From Phycisphaeraceae bacterium (GTDB taxonomy: Bacteria; Planctomycetota; Phycisphaerae; Phycisphaerales; UBA1924), in the NCBI GenBank assembly GCA_015200025.1, contig CP054186.1, positions 3,150,643 to 3,214,642 of the forward strand: a DNA stretch of 64,000 bases, given 5' to 3'. Made by a program: the position numbers and the translations under genes. Positions 15,904-24,100 of this stretch are shown one piece after another; positions within the stretch are counted from its first letter, which is position 1; every line of letters begins with the position of its first letter. Below the pieces are notes generated by a model. That model made no database searches. It saw only the letters and a list, made by a program, of their open reading frames with translations, and was not told where the DNA came from.

Positions 15904-17606
15904 CGAGCGAGCGCGAACAGGCCCGAACGCTGGTGTGCGTCCCGATCATGGTCGAGGACGTGGAGGGGGCGCTCCGGCGTGCGGGCGAGGCCGCGGACGC
16001 GGGGGCGGACCTGGTCGAGTTCCGTGTGGACGGGCTGCTCGGCGGGTCTTCGGGGGGTGGGGCCGGGGAGGGCGACGTGGTCGCGGGGCTGGTTTCGCGG
16101 TGCCGGTTGCCGTGCGTGGTGACGTGCCGGTCGGCGTCGGAGGGTGGGCTTTACGACGGGGACGACGCGGAACGGGTGGCGATGTACGAGCGCGTTACGG
16201 CGGGGGTCCGCGAGGGCGAGCACGCCCCGAGGTACATCGACGTGGAGCACGCCGCGTACGCCCGGTCGGCGAACCTGCGTCAGAAGGTGAACCTCGGGGT
16301 CGAGCACCCCGGGCAGGTGCGGGGGGTGTCGACGGGGCTGGTGCTCTCGTTCCACGACTTCAAGGAGAGGCCGGCGGACCTTTCGAGGCGAGTGCTGGCG
16401 ATGTCGTCCGAGCCGGCGTGCGCGGTGGTGAAGGTGGCGTACCGGGCGCGGTCGCTGCGGGACAACCTGGAGGCGTTCGAGGCGGTGCGTGGGGCGATCA
16501 AGCCGACGATCGCGCTGGCGATGGGCGAGTTCGGGCTGATGTCGCGCGTCCTGGCGCCGAAGTTCGGCGGGTTCCTGACGTTCGCGAGCCTCGCCGGCGG
16601 GGAAGAGACGGCGCCGGGGCAGCCCTCGATCGGCGAACTGCTGGGGCAGTACCGGTTCCGCGCCATCGGGCGTCGGACGGCGGTGTACGGCGTGATCGGG
16701 TGGCCCGTGGGGCACTCGATGTCGCCCCTGGTCCACAACGCGGGGTTCGGGGCGGTCGGGTTCGACGGGGTGTACCTGCCGCTGCCGGTGGCGTCGGGCG
16801 GGGACGCGGAGGGCGCGTACGCGAGTTTCAAGGCGAGCGTGCTGGAGCTGGTGCACGACGAGCACCTGGACTTTCGCGGGGCGAGCGTGACGATCCCGCA
16901 CAAAGAGAATCTGGTGCGGCTGGCGCGTGAACGGGGCTGGGCGCTCGACGCGGTCTCGGCGGGGATCGGGGCGGGCAACACGCTCTCGGTCGAGCGCGAC
17001 GGCGCGGGGCGGTTCGTGTCGGCGCGGGTGTTCAACACGGACGCGCCGGCCGTGGCGGCGTGCGTGCTCGAAGCGGCGGGGCGGTCGGACCTCGCGGGCG
17101 TGACGGCGGCGGTGATCGGGGCGGGCGGGGTCGGCCGGGCGGCGGCGTACGCGCTGGCCGACGCGGGCGCGAGGGTCGTCGTGTTCAATCGGGACCTCGA
17201 GCGGGCGGCGCAGGTGGCGTCGGAGGTCTCGCGCGGGCTGGGCGGCGGGCGCGTGGTGGTGGCCGAGCCGATGGGGAGGCTCGCGGAGACCGACGCCGGG
17301 GTGTTCGTGAACGGGACGCCGGTGGGGATGAGCGGCGGGCCCGACCCGGGGGGGTGCGTGATCCCGGCGGTGGTGCTGGAGGCCGGCGGAAACCGCCGGG
17401 CCGCACCGATCGTATTGGATACGGTGTACAACCCGGTGCGGACGCCCTTGCTCGCGGCGGCGGGGCGTGCGGGCTGGCGGACGGTCGATGGGGTGTCGAT
17501 GTTCGTCCGGCAGGCCGAGGCGCAGTTCTGGGCGTGGACGGGTGTTGAGCCGCCGGGCGGGCTGTTCGATCGGTTGGTGCGGGAGCGGCTGGCGTTGAAG
17601 GGATGA
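15900..17606 (+). CDS. aroDE: Bifunctional 3-dehydroquinate dehydratase / shikimate dehydrogenase
   Basis: A 568-residue fusion catalysing two successive steps of the shikimate pathway to aromatic amino acids. Residues 1-235 are a type I dehydroquinase, with EFRVDGL, the general-base His in VLSFHDFKERP and the Schiff-base Lys in CAVVKVAYRA. Residues 255-568 are shikimate dehydrogenase, with GVIGWPVGHSMSPLVHN, the catalytic Lys in VTIPHKENLV, the NADP loop VIGAGGVGRAAAYAL and FVNGTPVGM. The same order is found in plant and chlamydial AroDE. ATG 15900 overlaps the methyltransferase stop. Eighteen bases separate its stop from the first possible start of the next gene, whose preferred start is 39 bases downstream. 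Confidence 0.93.
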   Translation: MTSEREQARTLVCVPIMVEDVEGALRRAGEAADAGADLVEFRVDGLLGGSSGGGAGEGDVVAGLVSRCRLPCVVTCRSASEGGLYDGDDAERVAMYERVTAGVREGEHAPRYIDVEHAAYARSANLRQKVNLGVEHPGQVRGVSTGLVLSFHDFKERPADLSRRVLAMSSEPACAVVKVAYRARSLRDNLEAFEAVRGAIKPTIALAMGEFGLMSRVLAPKFGGFLTFASLAGGEETAPGQPSIGELLGQYRFRAIGRRTAVYGVIGWPVGHSMSPLVHNAGFGAVGFDGVYLPLPVASGGDAEGAYASFKASVLELVHDEHLDFRGASVTIPHKENLVRLARERGWALDAVSAGIGAGNTLSVERDGAGRFVSARVFNTDAPAVAACVLEAAGRSDLAGVTAAVIGAGGVGRAAAYALADAGARVVVFNRDLERAAQVASEVSRGLGGGRVVVAEPMGRLAETDAGVFVNGTPVGMSGGPDPGGCVIPAVVLEAGGNRRAAPIVLDTVYNPVRTPLLAAAGRAGWRTVDGVSMFVRQAEAQFWAWTGVEPPGGLFDRLVRERLALKG

Positions 17607-17645
17607 GGAGGGCGGGGGCGTCGGGTGAGGGAGAAGGGAATCGGG

Positions 17646-17978
17646 ATGCTGAACCGGCCCGTGCTGTTCCCTGACCTGTACCCGTGGTACGTGCTCGCCG
17701 CGGCGCTCGACGTGATGCTGACGTACGTGGTGCTGATGCTGGGCGGGTGGGAGGTCAACGCGCTGGCGGACTGGGTCATCCGGTCGCACGGGCTGCCGGG
17801 GATGCTGTGGTTCAAGTTCCTGACCGTGGTGGTTGTGGTCGGGGTGTGCGAGTACGTCGGTCGTCGGCGGCACACGACGGGGCGACGTCTGGCCGTGGCG
17901 GCGGTGGCGATCAGCTTCGTGCCCGTGGCGGCGGCGCTGGGGCAGTTCGCGGTGGCGGGGGCGGCGCGGGCGGCCTGA
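17646..17978 (+). CDS. Small membrane protein (DUF5658-like)
   Basis: A 110-residue protein with about three membrane helices: WYVLAAALDVMLTYVVLM, WFKFLTVVVVVGVCEYV and LAVAAVAISFVPVAAAL. The opening MLNRPVLFPDLYPWYV and the DWVIRSHG stretch with a helix hairpin match DUF5658, a small Planctomycete-common inner-membrane family of unknown function. ATG 17646 follows AGAAGGGA and is preferred over the GTG at 17625. It is the last gene of the plus-strand run and converges on the dehydratase gene, with six bases between the stops and no hairpin. Confidence 0.65.
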   Translation: MLNRPVLFPDLYPWYVLAAALDVMLTYVVLMLGGWEVNALADWVIRSHGLPGMLWFKFLTVVVVVGVCEYVGRRRHTTGRRLAVAAVAISFVPVAAALGQFAVAGAARAA

Positions 17979-17984
17979 GGCGGC

Positions 17985-18497
17985 TTATTCGTCCCCGAAC
18001 CCGCTCGTCCGCAGGATCGTCTTGAACGAGTCGCTGAAGACGAAGTTGAACGCGGGGAGTGTGGTGCCCGCGGTGTTGTGGTCGGCGTGGCTGAAAACGA
18101 TGTCGGCGGCCCCGATCGTCTCGAAGACGCCCGGCGCCGTCGGGGAGGCGATCTCGATGGTGGTCGAGGTCGAGGCGCCCTGGGTGTCGAGGTGCAGGAT
18201 CGTGGCCGAGTAGCGGAGCGTGTCGCCCGGGGCGGCGTCGCGGGCGAGTTCGGCCTTCCCGATCTTGGCGAGGATGACCTTCTCGCGGAAGACGCGGGCG
18301 TGCCCGACGAGGATGCCCGCGGTCTGGGCGACGCCCTCGAGGATGAGCGAGGCGGGCATCACGGGGAACGCGGGCGAGCCGTCACGTGCGGGGAAGTGGT
18401 CGTGGAGGTGCTCCTCGGCCATGGAGACGTTCTTGACCGCGACAAGACGCCGACCGGGTTCGAGGTGGGTGATCCTGTCGATCCACATCCAGCGCAT
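17985..18497 (-). CDS. 3-hydroxyacyl-ACP dehydratase-like hotdog protein
   Basis: A 170-residue FabA/FabZ-type hotdog-fold protein, third gene of a FabZ-ACP-dehydratase cassette on the minus strand. The catalytic His is in EEHLHDHFPARDG and the acid in MPASLILEGVAQTAGILV, matching the FabZ His/Glu pair, though a short insert (ARDGSPAF) separates the two segments. It likely removes water from 3-hydroxyacyl-ACP, or binds acyl-ACP. The gene starts 69 bases after the acyl carrier protein stop. Two dehydratase-like genes around one ACP suggest a specialised lipid or polyketide-like pathway rather than bulk fatty-acid synthesis; that is an inference. Confidence 0.8.
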   Translation of the reverse strand: MRWMWIDRITHLEPGRRLVAVKNVSMAEEHLHDHFPARDGSPAFPVMPASLILEGVAQTAGILVGHARVFREKVILAKIGKAELARDAAPGDTLRYSATILHLDTQGASTSTTIEIASPTAPGVFETIGAADIVFSHADHNTAGTTLPAFNFVFSDSFKTILRTSGFGDE

Positions 18498-18566
18498 GCG
18501 GGTCTCTCGGCGTCGGGCTCTGATCGGCGGGCCGGGGGAGTGGGTGGAAGGAGTGCGTGCGGGGGG

Positions 18567-18953
18567 TCAGCCCGACGCGAGCTTGCGCTCGACAAACTTG
18601 ACGACGGCGTCCACGGTGAAGACCTCGGCGACCTTCTTGACCTGCGGGTCGGCCTCGAACCCCGAGAAATCAACGTGGGGCAGGCGGGACTTGAGCGTGG
18701 CGATCCCCTCGGGGGTGACCTTCCCGTCCTTGACGAAGTTGGCGTGCTGCGAGAGGTTCTCGGGGAAGAGCTCGCCCTGGGCAATGTTCAGCCCGAAGGC
18801 CTGCTGGAGCTTGAACACGATGTCGAGGAAGTCGATCGACTCGGCGCCGAGGTCGGTGGTGAGGCGGGCTTGCGGCGTGACGTCCTCGTCGTCGACGGCG
18901 AGCGCGTCCACGAGGATCTCTTTGACTTTCGCGTAAATCTCGTCTCGCGTCAT
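18567..18953 (-). CDS. Long acyl carrier protein
   Basis: A 128-residue acyl carrier protein, a phosphopantetheinylated carrier that delivers acyl chains to partner enzymes. The attachment Ser is in TTDLGAESIDFLDIVFKL; the usual DSL motif is ESI here. The first 60 residues follow the ACP fold (MTRDEIYAKVKEIL onward). Unlike standard 75-80-residue ACPs, an insert of about 45 residues (about 55-100) precedes a helix ending VVKFVERKLA, so the fourth helix appears displaced. It lies between two hotdog dehydratase genes on the minus strand, 73 bases after the FabZ stop, which supports a dedicated role. Confidence 0.87.
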   Translation of the reverse strand: MTRDEIYAKVKEILVDALAVDDEDVTPQARLTTDLGAESIDFLDIVFKLQQAFGLNIAQGELFPENLSQHANFVKDGKVTPEGIATLKSRLPHVDFSGFEADPQVKKVAEVFTVDAVVKFVERKLASG

Positions 18954-19026
18954 GCGGCGTTCCCCGGGTGAATGGCCCCGGCGGTACCCCTTCGGGCCGG
19001 CGGGCGGTCGAGCGCAATGCTAGCCG

Positions 19027-19479
19027 TCAGGGTGCGGTTTGGACAGCGGCGGGGTGAAGTTCCCGGCCATGGAGCGAGGCGGGCCGCAGCGTGAACCGCC
19101 CGGACGCCGCGATCGAGCCGCCGGCGTCCGCGGTGCCGGTGTGGTCGGTGACGGTGGCCTCGCCTTTGAACTCGACCGAGCCGTCGGGGTGTTCCGCGGT
19201 GCGTTCGACGCGGACCCGCAACGCCGACCCGGGCGGAACGAACCGGCCGAACTTGAGCCCCCGGACGCGGGCGAGGACCAGGGGCGGTCGGCGGCGCGAG
19301 CCGGGATCGATCAGCTCTCGGGCGGCCTGCACGAGCGATTCGAGCATGAGCACACCGGGGAGGATGGGGAACCCCGGGAAATGGTCCTGGAGGTACTCCT
19401 CGGCGGCGGAAACGTTCTTGACCGTGACGATGTGGTCGGGGGAGCGTTCGAGGACGGCGTCGATGAGGCCGAAGTGCAT
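19027..19479 (-). CDS. fabZ: FabZ-type 3-hydroxyacyl-ACP dehydratase
   Basis: A 150-residue hotdog-fold dehydratase of fatty-acid synthesis type II. The canonical active site reads DHFPGFPILPGVLMLESLVQ, with catalytic His and Glu. The rest gives the beta-strand core (LVLARVRGLKFGRFVPPGSALRVRV). The length is normal for FabZ. It is the first gene of the cassette FabZ, acyl carrier protein, second dehydratase. It may be a pathway-specific FabZ rather than the housekeeping copy, since no other fab genes are adjacent. Confidence 0.87.
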   Translation of the reverse strand: MHFGLIDAVLERSPDHIVTVKNVSAAEEYLQDHFPGFPILPGVLMLESLVQAARELIDPGSRRRPPLVLARVRGLKFGRFVPPGSALRVRVERTAEHPDGSVEFKGEATVTDHTGTADAGGSIAASGRFTLRPASLHGRELHPAAVQTAP

Positions 19480-19520
19480 GAGGGATGGTACAGGGCGGGC
19501 CGGGTCGGCGGTGATGCAAC

Positions 19521-19552
19521 GAGAAAGGCCCGGGACGGATGGTCCCGGGCCT
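19521..19552 (-). terminator. Minus-strand terminator after Gly-rich coiled-coil gene
   Basis: A perfect 11-base stem (19526-19536 with 19542-19552, five-base loop) is followed on the minus strand by TTCTC. It lies 44 bases after the stop of the coiled-coil gene and just upstream of the fabZ start, so it should separate that gene from the fabZ cassette. Confidence 0.8.
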
Positions 19553-19595
19553 GGTGTGAGTCTGGTTGAGATGGCGTGGTCCGTGAAGGGGGGCG

Positions 19596-20981
19596 TTAGT
19601 TCCCGCCGCGGGGCCTGCGGCGTTGACCGTCGCCGCCCGCGTCGCCGCCGCCACCACCGCCCGCGCCGCCGCGGCCGCCGGGTCCGCCCTGACCGCCTTG
19701 GCCGCCGGGCCCCCCGCCCATGCGACCGCCGCCGGGGCCTCGCATGCCCTCGTCCTCACCGCCGGAGGGGAGGCGTTGGGCTTGCTCGGGGGTGAGCACG
19801 CCCTTGATCTTGTCCTCGGTGCTGCGGCCGAGGTCGCGCTTGCGCCGGCGGAGGTCGGCGGCGGGCGAGTCCTGGTCGCCCATGAAGTTCATCATGGACT
19901 CGAAGTTCATCTCCATCTCGTCCTTCTCTTGCTGAGCGGCGAGACGGGCGTTGACGGCGGCGAGCTCGCGGGCGTAGGTCTCGCGGAGCTCGCTGATGGC
20001 GGTCTTCTGGTCCGGCGTGAGGTCCCCGAAGCCGGCGGCCGCGTCGAGCTGGCGGGAGACGCGCGTGGTGTTGTAGATCTGCGGGAAGCTGAGCTTCTGG
20101 ATCTGGTCGGTGAACGCGGCACGCTTGTCCTCGGGGAGGGCGGCGGCGATCTGGGTGGCGTACCGCTTGTTCACGTCGCGGAGGCGGACCGAAGCCTGGC
20201 GGCCTTTCTCGATCATCTTGTTGATCTTGTCGGCGTCGAGGTTCTGGAAATCCTGGAACCCGCGGAAGTTCTCCATCATCTTGGTGCCCTCCGCCATCAG
20301 TTCCTCCTGGATCCGCTGGCGGCTGACGATCTCGCGGTCGAGCTCGGCCTCGTACTGATCGAGGATGGGGGTGAGGGCGGTCTTGGCGCCGTTGGTCAGT
20401 TCGAGCTTGTCGACGACCGAGAGGAGGTTGACGCGCTCGCCGCTCATGAAGCCGGCGTCGAGGCGGGTCTCGCGCCGCTGGGCGCGTTCAAACTTGGGCC
20501 AGCGCTCCTGCTGCTCGGGGGTGCACAGGTCCTTGAGCTCGGTCATGAAGTTCCGCTCGATGTCGCCCCGGAGCTTGGTGAGCTTCTCGGTGGACTCGCG
20601 CATCCCGCGCATCATGACGGACCAGTCGCCCGTCTCGCGGGCCTCGTCGCGCAGGCGGTTCTGGTTCTCGCGGAACTTCTCGGCCTCGGCGGTGTACTGC
20701 TCCTGCATGCCCTCGAGGATGGCCTTGGCGGCGTCTTTCTGCGAGGCTTCGAGGCCGAGGATCTCGGCGGCGCGGTCGATATCGCGGGTCGTCACGGGCG
20801 CCAGGAGCATGTCGCCGCCCCCGCGCATCCCGCCCATCCCCCCGAACATCTCCATCATGCCCCGCCCGCCTTGGGCGTGGGCCGTGGCGGCGGGGAGCGA
20901 GAGGGCGGCGCCCGCGGCGATGGCCAGACCAAGGCCCGCGGTGAGGCGAACAACCGACGTACACAGCGCTCGAACGATCAT
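19596..20981 (-). CDS. Secreted coiled-coil protein with Gly-rich tail
   Basis: A 461-residue protein with a signal peptide ending ATAHAQ (about residue 37) and an ATG at 20981 preceded by GGGAG. The body (about residues 60-400) is almost entirely helical and charged, with Glu/Lys/Arg-rich stretches such as EGMQEQYTAEAEKFRENQNR, so a coiled coil is likely. CTPEQQERW, LTPDQKTAI and LTPEQAQRLP recall the LTPEQ motifs of periplasmic Spy/CpxP-like chaperones, but homology is not established. The last 60 residues are Gly/Arg-rich (RGPGGGRMGGGPGG) and probably disordered. The role could be structural or chaperone-like; it is not identified. Confidence 0.65.
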   Translation of the reverse strand: MIVRALCTSVVRLTAGLGLAIAAGAALSLPAATAHAQGGRGMMEMFGGMGGMRGGGDMLLAPVTTRDIDRAAEILGLEASQKDAAKAILEGMQEQYTAEAEKFRENQNRLRDEARETGDWSVMMRGMRESTEKLTKLRGDIERNFMTELKDLCTPEQQERWPKFERAQRRETRLDAGFMSGERVNLLSVVDKLELTNGAKTALTPILDQYEAELDREIVSRQRIQEELMAEGTKMMENFRGFQDFQNLDADKINKMIEKGRQASVRLRDVNKRYATQIAAALPEDKRAAFTDQIQKLSFPQIYNTTRVSRQLDAAAGFGDLTPDQKTAISELRETYARELAAVNARLAAQQEKDEMEMNFESMMNFMGDQDSPAADLRRRKRDLGRSTEDKIKGVLTPEQAQRLPSGGEDEGMRGPGGGRMGGGPGGQGGQGGPGGRGGAGGGGGGDAGGDGQRRRPRGGN

Positions 20982-21198
20982 GCGATAGCTCCCATGTCAG
21001 AAACAGTCGGCCGAGGATCGACCGCCCTGCGGGTGGACGGTCGCGGGGCACCCCCCGCAACAGGACCCGTCCGGTACGGTATAACGCCGTTCACGCGGCG
21101 ATGTTGCAGGGCTCGCGTACGGATTTTGTACGATCACGATCGAGTCCGGGGGGCCCTGTCGGTTTGTGAGTGCGGAGCGATCCGAGGAGCTTCTTTCG

Positions 21199-24100
21199 AT
21201 GAATGCGACAGGACGATCGGTGTTGGTGGCGTGGGCGTTGGTGTCTTCGGCGGGGCTGGCGGTGAGGGCGGACGTGGAGCCCAACGCGGGGATGCTGCGG
21301 TGGCCCGACGTGTCGGCGACGCAGATCGTCTTTAGTTACGCGAACGACCTGTGGGTGGTGCCCAAGGCGGGCGGGCTCGCCCAGCCCGTGGCGGGGCCGC
21401 CCGGGCAGGAGACGTTCCCCAAGTTCAGCCCGGACGGGAGATCAATCGCGTTCGTGGGGAACTACGACGGGAACCGCGACCTGTACACGATCCCCGTGGG
21501 CGGGGGCATCCCGACGCGGGTGACGCACCACCCCGTGGGCGAGACGCTGTGCGATTGGTCCCCGGACGGGACGTCGCTGATGTTCCTGAGCAACGCGATG
21601 GCGGGCCTGGCTCGGCAGTCGCAGTTGTTCACGGTGCCGGTGGGCGGGGGCGCGTACGAGCGGCTTCCGGTCCCGTACGCGGGGTTCGGGTCGGTCTCGC
21701 CGGACGGGCAATGGCTGGCGTACACGCTGCACTCGACGGACACGCGGACGTGGAAGCGGTACCGGGGCGGGATGGCGACGGACGTGTGGCTGTTCAACCT
21801 GCGGGACAAGTCGAGCCGGCGGATCACGGACTTCGAGGGGACGGACACGCTGCCGATGTGGGTGCCCGGGGGCGACGGGAAGGTGGTGTATTACCTCTCG
21901 GACGCGGGCCCGGAGCACCGGCTCAACATCTGGGCGTACGACGTGGCGGCGAGGACGCGGGAGCAGGTGACGTTCTTCAAGGACGACGACGTGCGGTGGC
22001 CCTCGGTCGGGCCCGGGGGTGACGGGCGCGGGGAGATCGTGTTCCAGCTGGGCAGCCGGCTGATGCTGCTGGACCTCTCGTCGAGGCGGGCGGCGGAGGT
22101 GAAGGTGCGCATCCCGGGCGACCGCCCGCAAGTCCGCGAGCGGATGGTGGACGCGTCGCGGAACGTGCAGTCGGCGTCGATCTCGCCCAACGCCAAACGG
22201 CTGGCGATCCAGGCGCGCGGGGACGTGTGGACGGTGCCGGTGAAGGAGGGCGTGGTCCGGAACCTGACGCGGACGAGCGGGGTGGCCGAGCGGACGCCCT
22301 CGTGGAGCCCGGACGGGGCGTGGATCGCGTATTTCTCCGACGAGACGGGGGAGTACGAGCTGTGGGTCCGTCCCAGCGACGCGAGGCCGGCGGAGGAGAA
22401 GAAGGACGAGCCCAAGAAGGACGAGCCGAAGAAAGACGACGCGAAGAACGAGGACGCCGCGAAGGTGGCGGGGGGGGATAAGCCCGCGGACCCTGTGGAG
22501 GGCCAACCCGCTGAGGCGTCTCGGGCGCCGCGGAAGTTGACCGATCTCGGGCCGGGGTACCGCAACGCGCCGACGTGGTCCCCCGACGGGAAGTGGATCA
22601 CGTACTCGGACGACGCGGGGAACCTGTGGCTGACGTCGTTCCCCGGCGGTGAGACCAAGAAGCTCGACCAGGACCCGTGGATGTCGGGGATGGGCGTCAG
22701 TTGGTCGCACGACAGCGCGTACGTGGCGTACGCGCGGGGGGACGAGGGCAACCGCAACCAGGTGATCTGGATCGCCGACGTGGCGAGCGGCGAGAAAAAG
22801 GCCGTCACGTCGCGGCTGTTCAGCAGCTACGCGCCGGCGTTCGACCGCAAGGGCGAGTGGCTGTTCTTCGCGAGCCAGCGCGCGATCAACAACCCGCAGT
22901 ACAGCGACCTGGACAACACGTACGCCTACCGCGAGAGCGCGGTGCTGTTGATGGCGCCGCTGCGCTCGGACGTCAAGAGCCCGTGGCTCCCCAAGAGCGA
23001 CGAGGAGACGGTCAAGAAGGACGCGAAGAAGCCCGAGCCGAAGAAGGACGAGGGCAAGAAGGATGAAGGCAAGAAGGACGACGAGAAGAAGAACGGGGGC
23101 GACGCCGCGGCGGACGACGGGGTGAGCGGCTCGTGGGCGGGCACGGTCAAGGGCTCGGGGGGCCCGTTCCCCCCGGGCGGGCTGCCCATCACGATGACGA
23201 TGACGCTGGGCGAGGGCGGGTCGGTGAGCGGCTCGATCTCCTCGGTCATGGGCGTCGGGTCGTTCACGGGCTCGTACGCGAAGGAGACCGGGCGGATCGA
23301 GATCACGGTGACCGTCGGCCCGTCGGTCGTCACGATGTCGGGGACGCTCAAGGACGGGCAGATCACCGGGACCTTCCAGGCCGGCGAGATGGTGGGGGAG
23401 TGGAACGCGACGCGGTCGGCCAAGGCCGCGGGCGAGACCAAGGACGAGGCCAAGGGCGAGGGCGGGAAGAAGGACGACGCGAAGGCCGCGGAGAAGAAGC
23501 TGGTGATCGAGTTCGAGGGGCTGGAGCGTCGGGCGATCCAGCTGCCGCTGGCGGCGGGCGGGTTCTCGCAGCTCGCCGTGGCCGACGGGGAGAAGTTGAT
23601 CTTCAACCGCACGTCGTCGCGCGGCGGTGAGACGGGGATCCGGATCTACGACTACAAGGCCGACGAGAAGGAAGAGAAGTCGGTCACGGCCGGGGGCGGG
23701 TTCCAGATGACGCCCGACGGGAAGAAGCTGCTGGTGGGCCGAGGCGGCGGGAACCTGACCGTCGTGGACGCGGCGGCGGGCGGGGGCAAGGCGCAGGCCG
23801 TCTCGACGGCGGGGATGAACACACGCGTGGATCCCCGGGCCGAGTGGGCCCAGATCCTCGCCGACGCGTGGAGGCTGCAGCGCGACCTGTTCTACGAGGA
23901 CGGGCTGCACGGGGTGGATTGGGCGAAGGTCCGCGGGCACTACACGGCGATGCTCCCCGACGCGGCCACCCGCGAGGACGTGAACTGGATCATCGCGGAG
24001 ATGATCTCCGAGCTCAACGTCGGGCACGCCTACCTGGGGAACCCGGGCGACGTCGAGGGGCAGCCTTCGGTCGGCGTCGGGCTTCTGGGCTGCGACTTCG

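Noticed and set aside
21080..21085. TATAAC as a -10 box for the tricorn-like gene
   Set aside because: No matching -35 at the right spacing was found, so it is not listed as a promoter.
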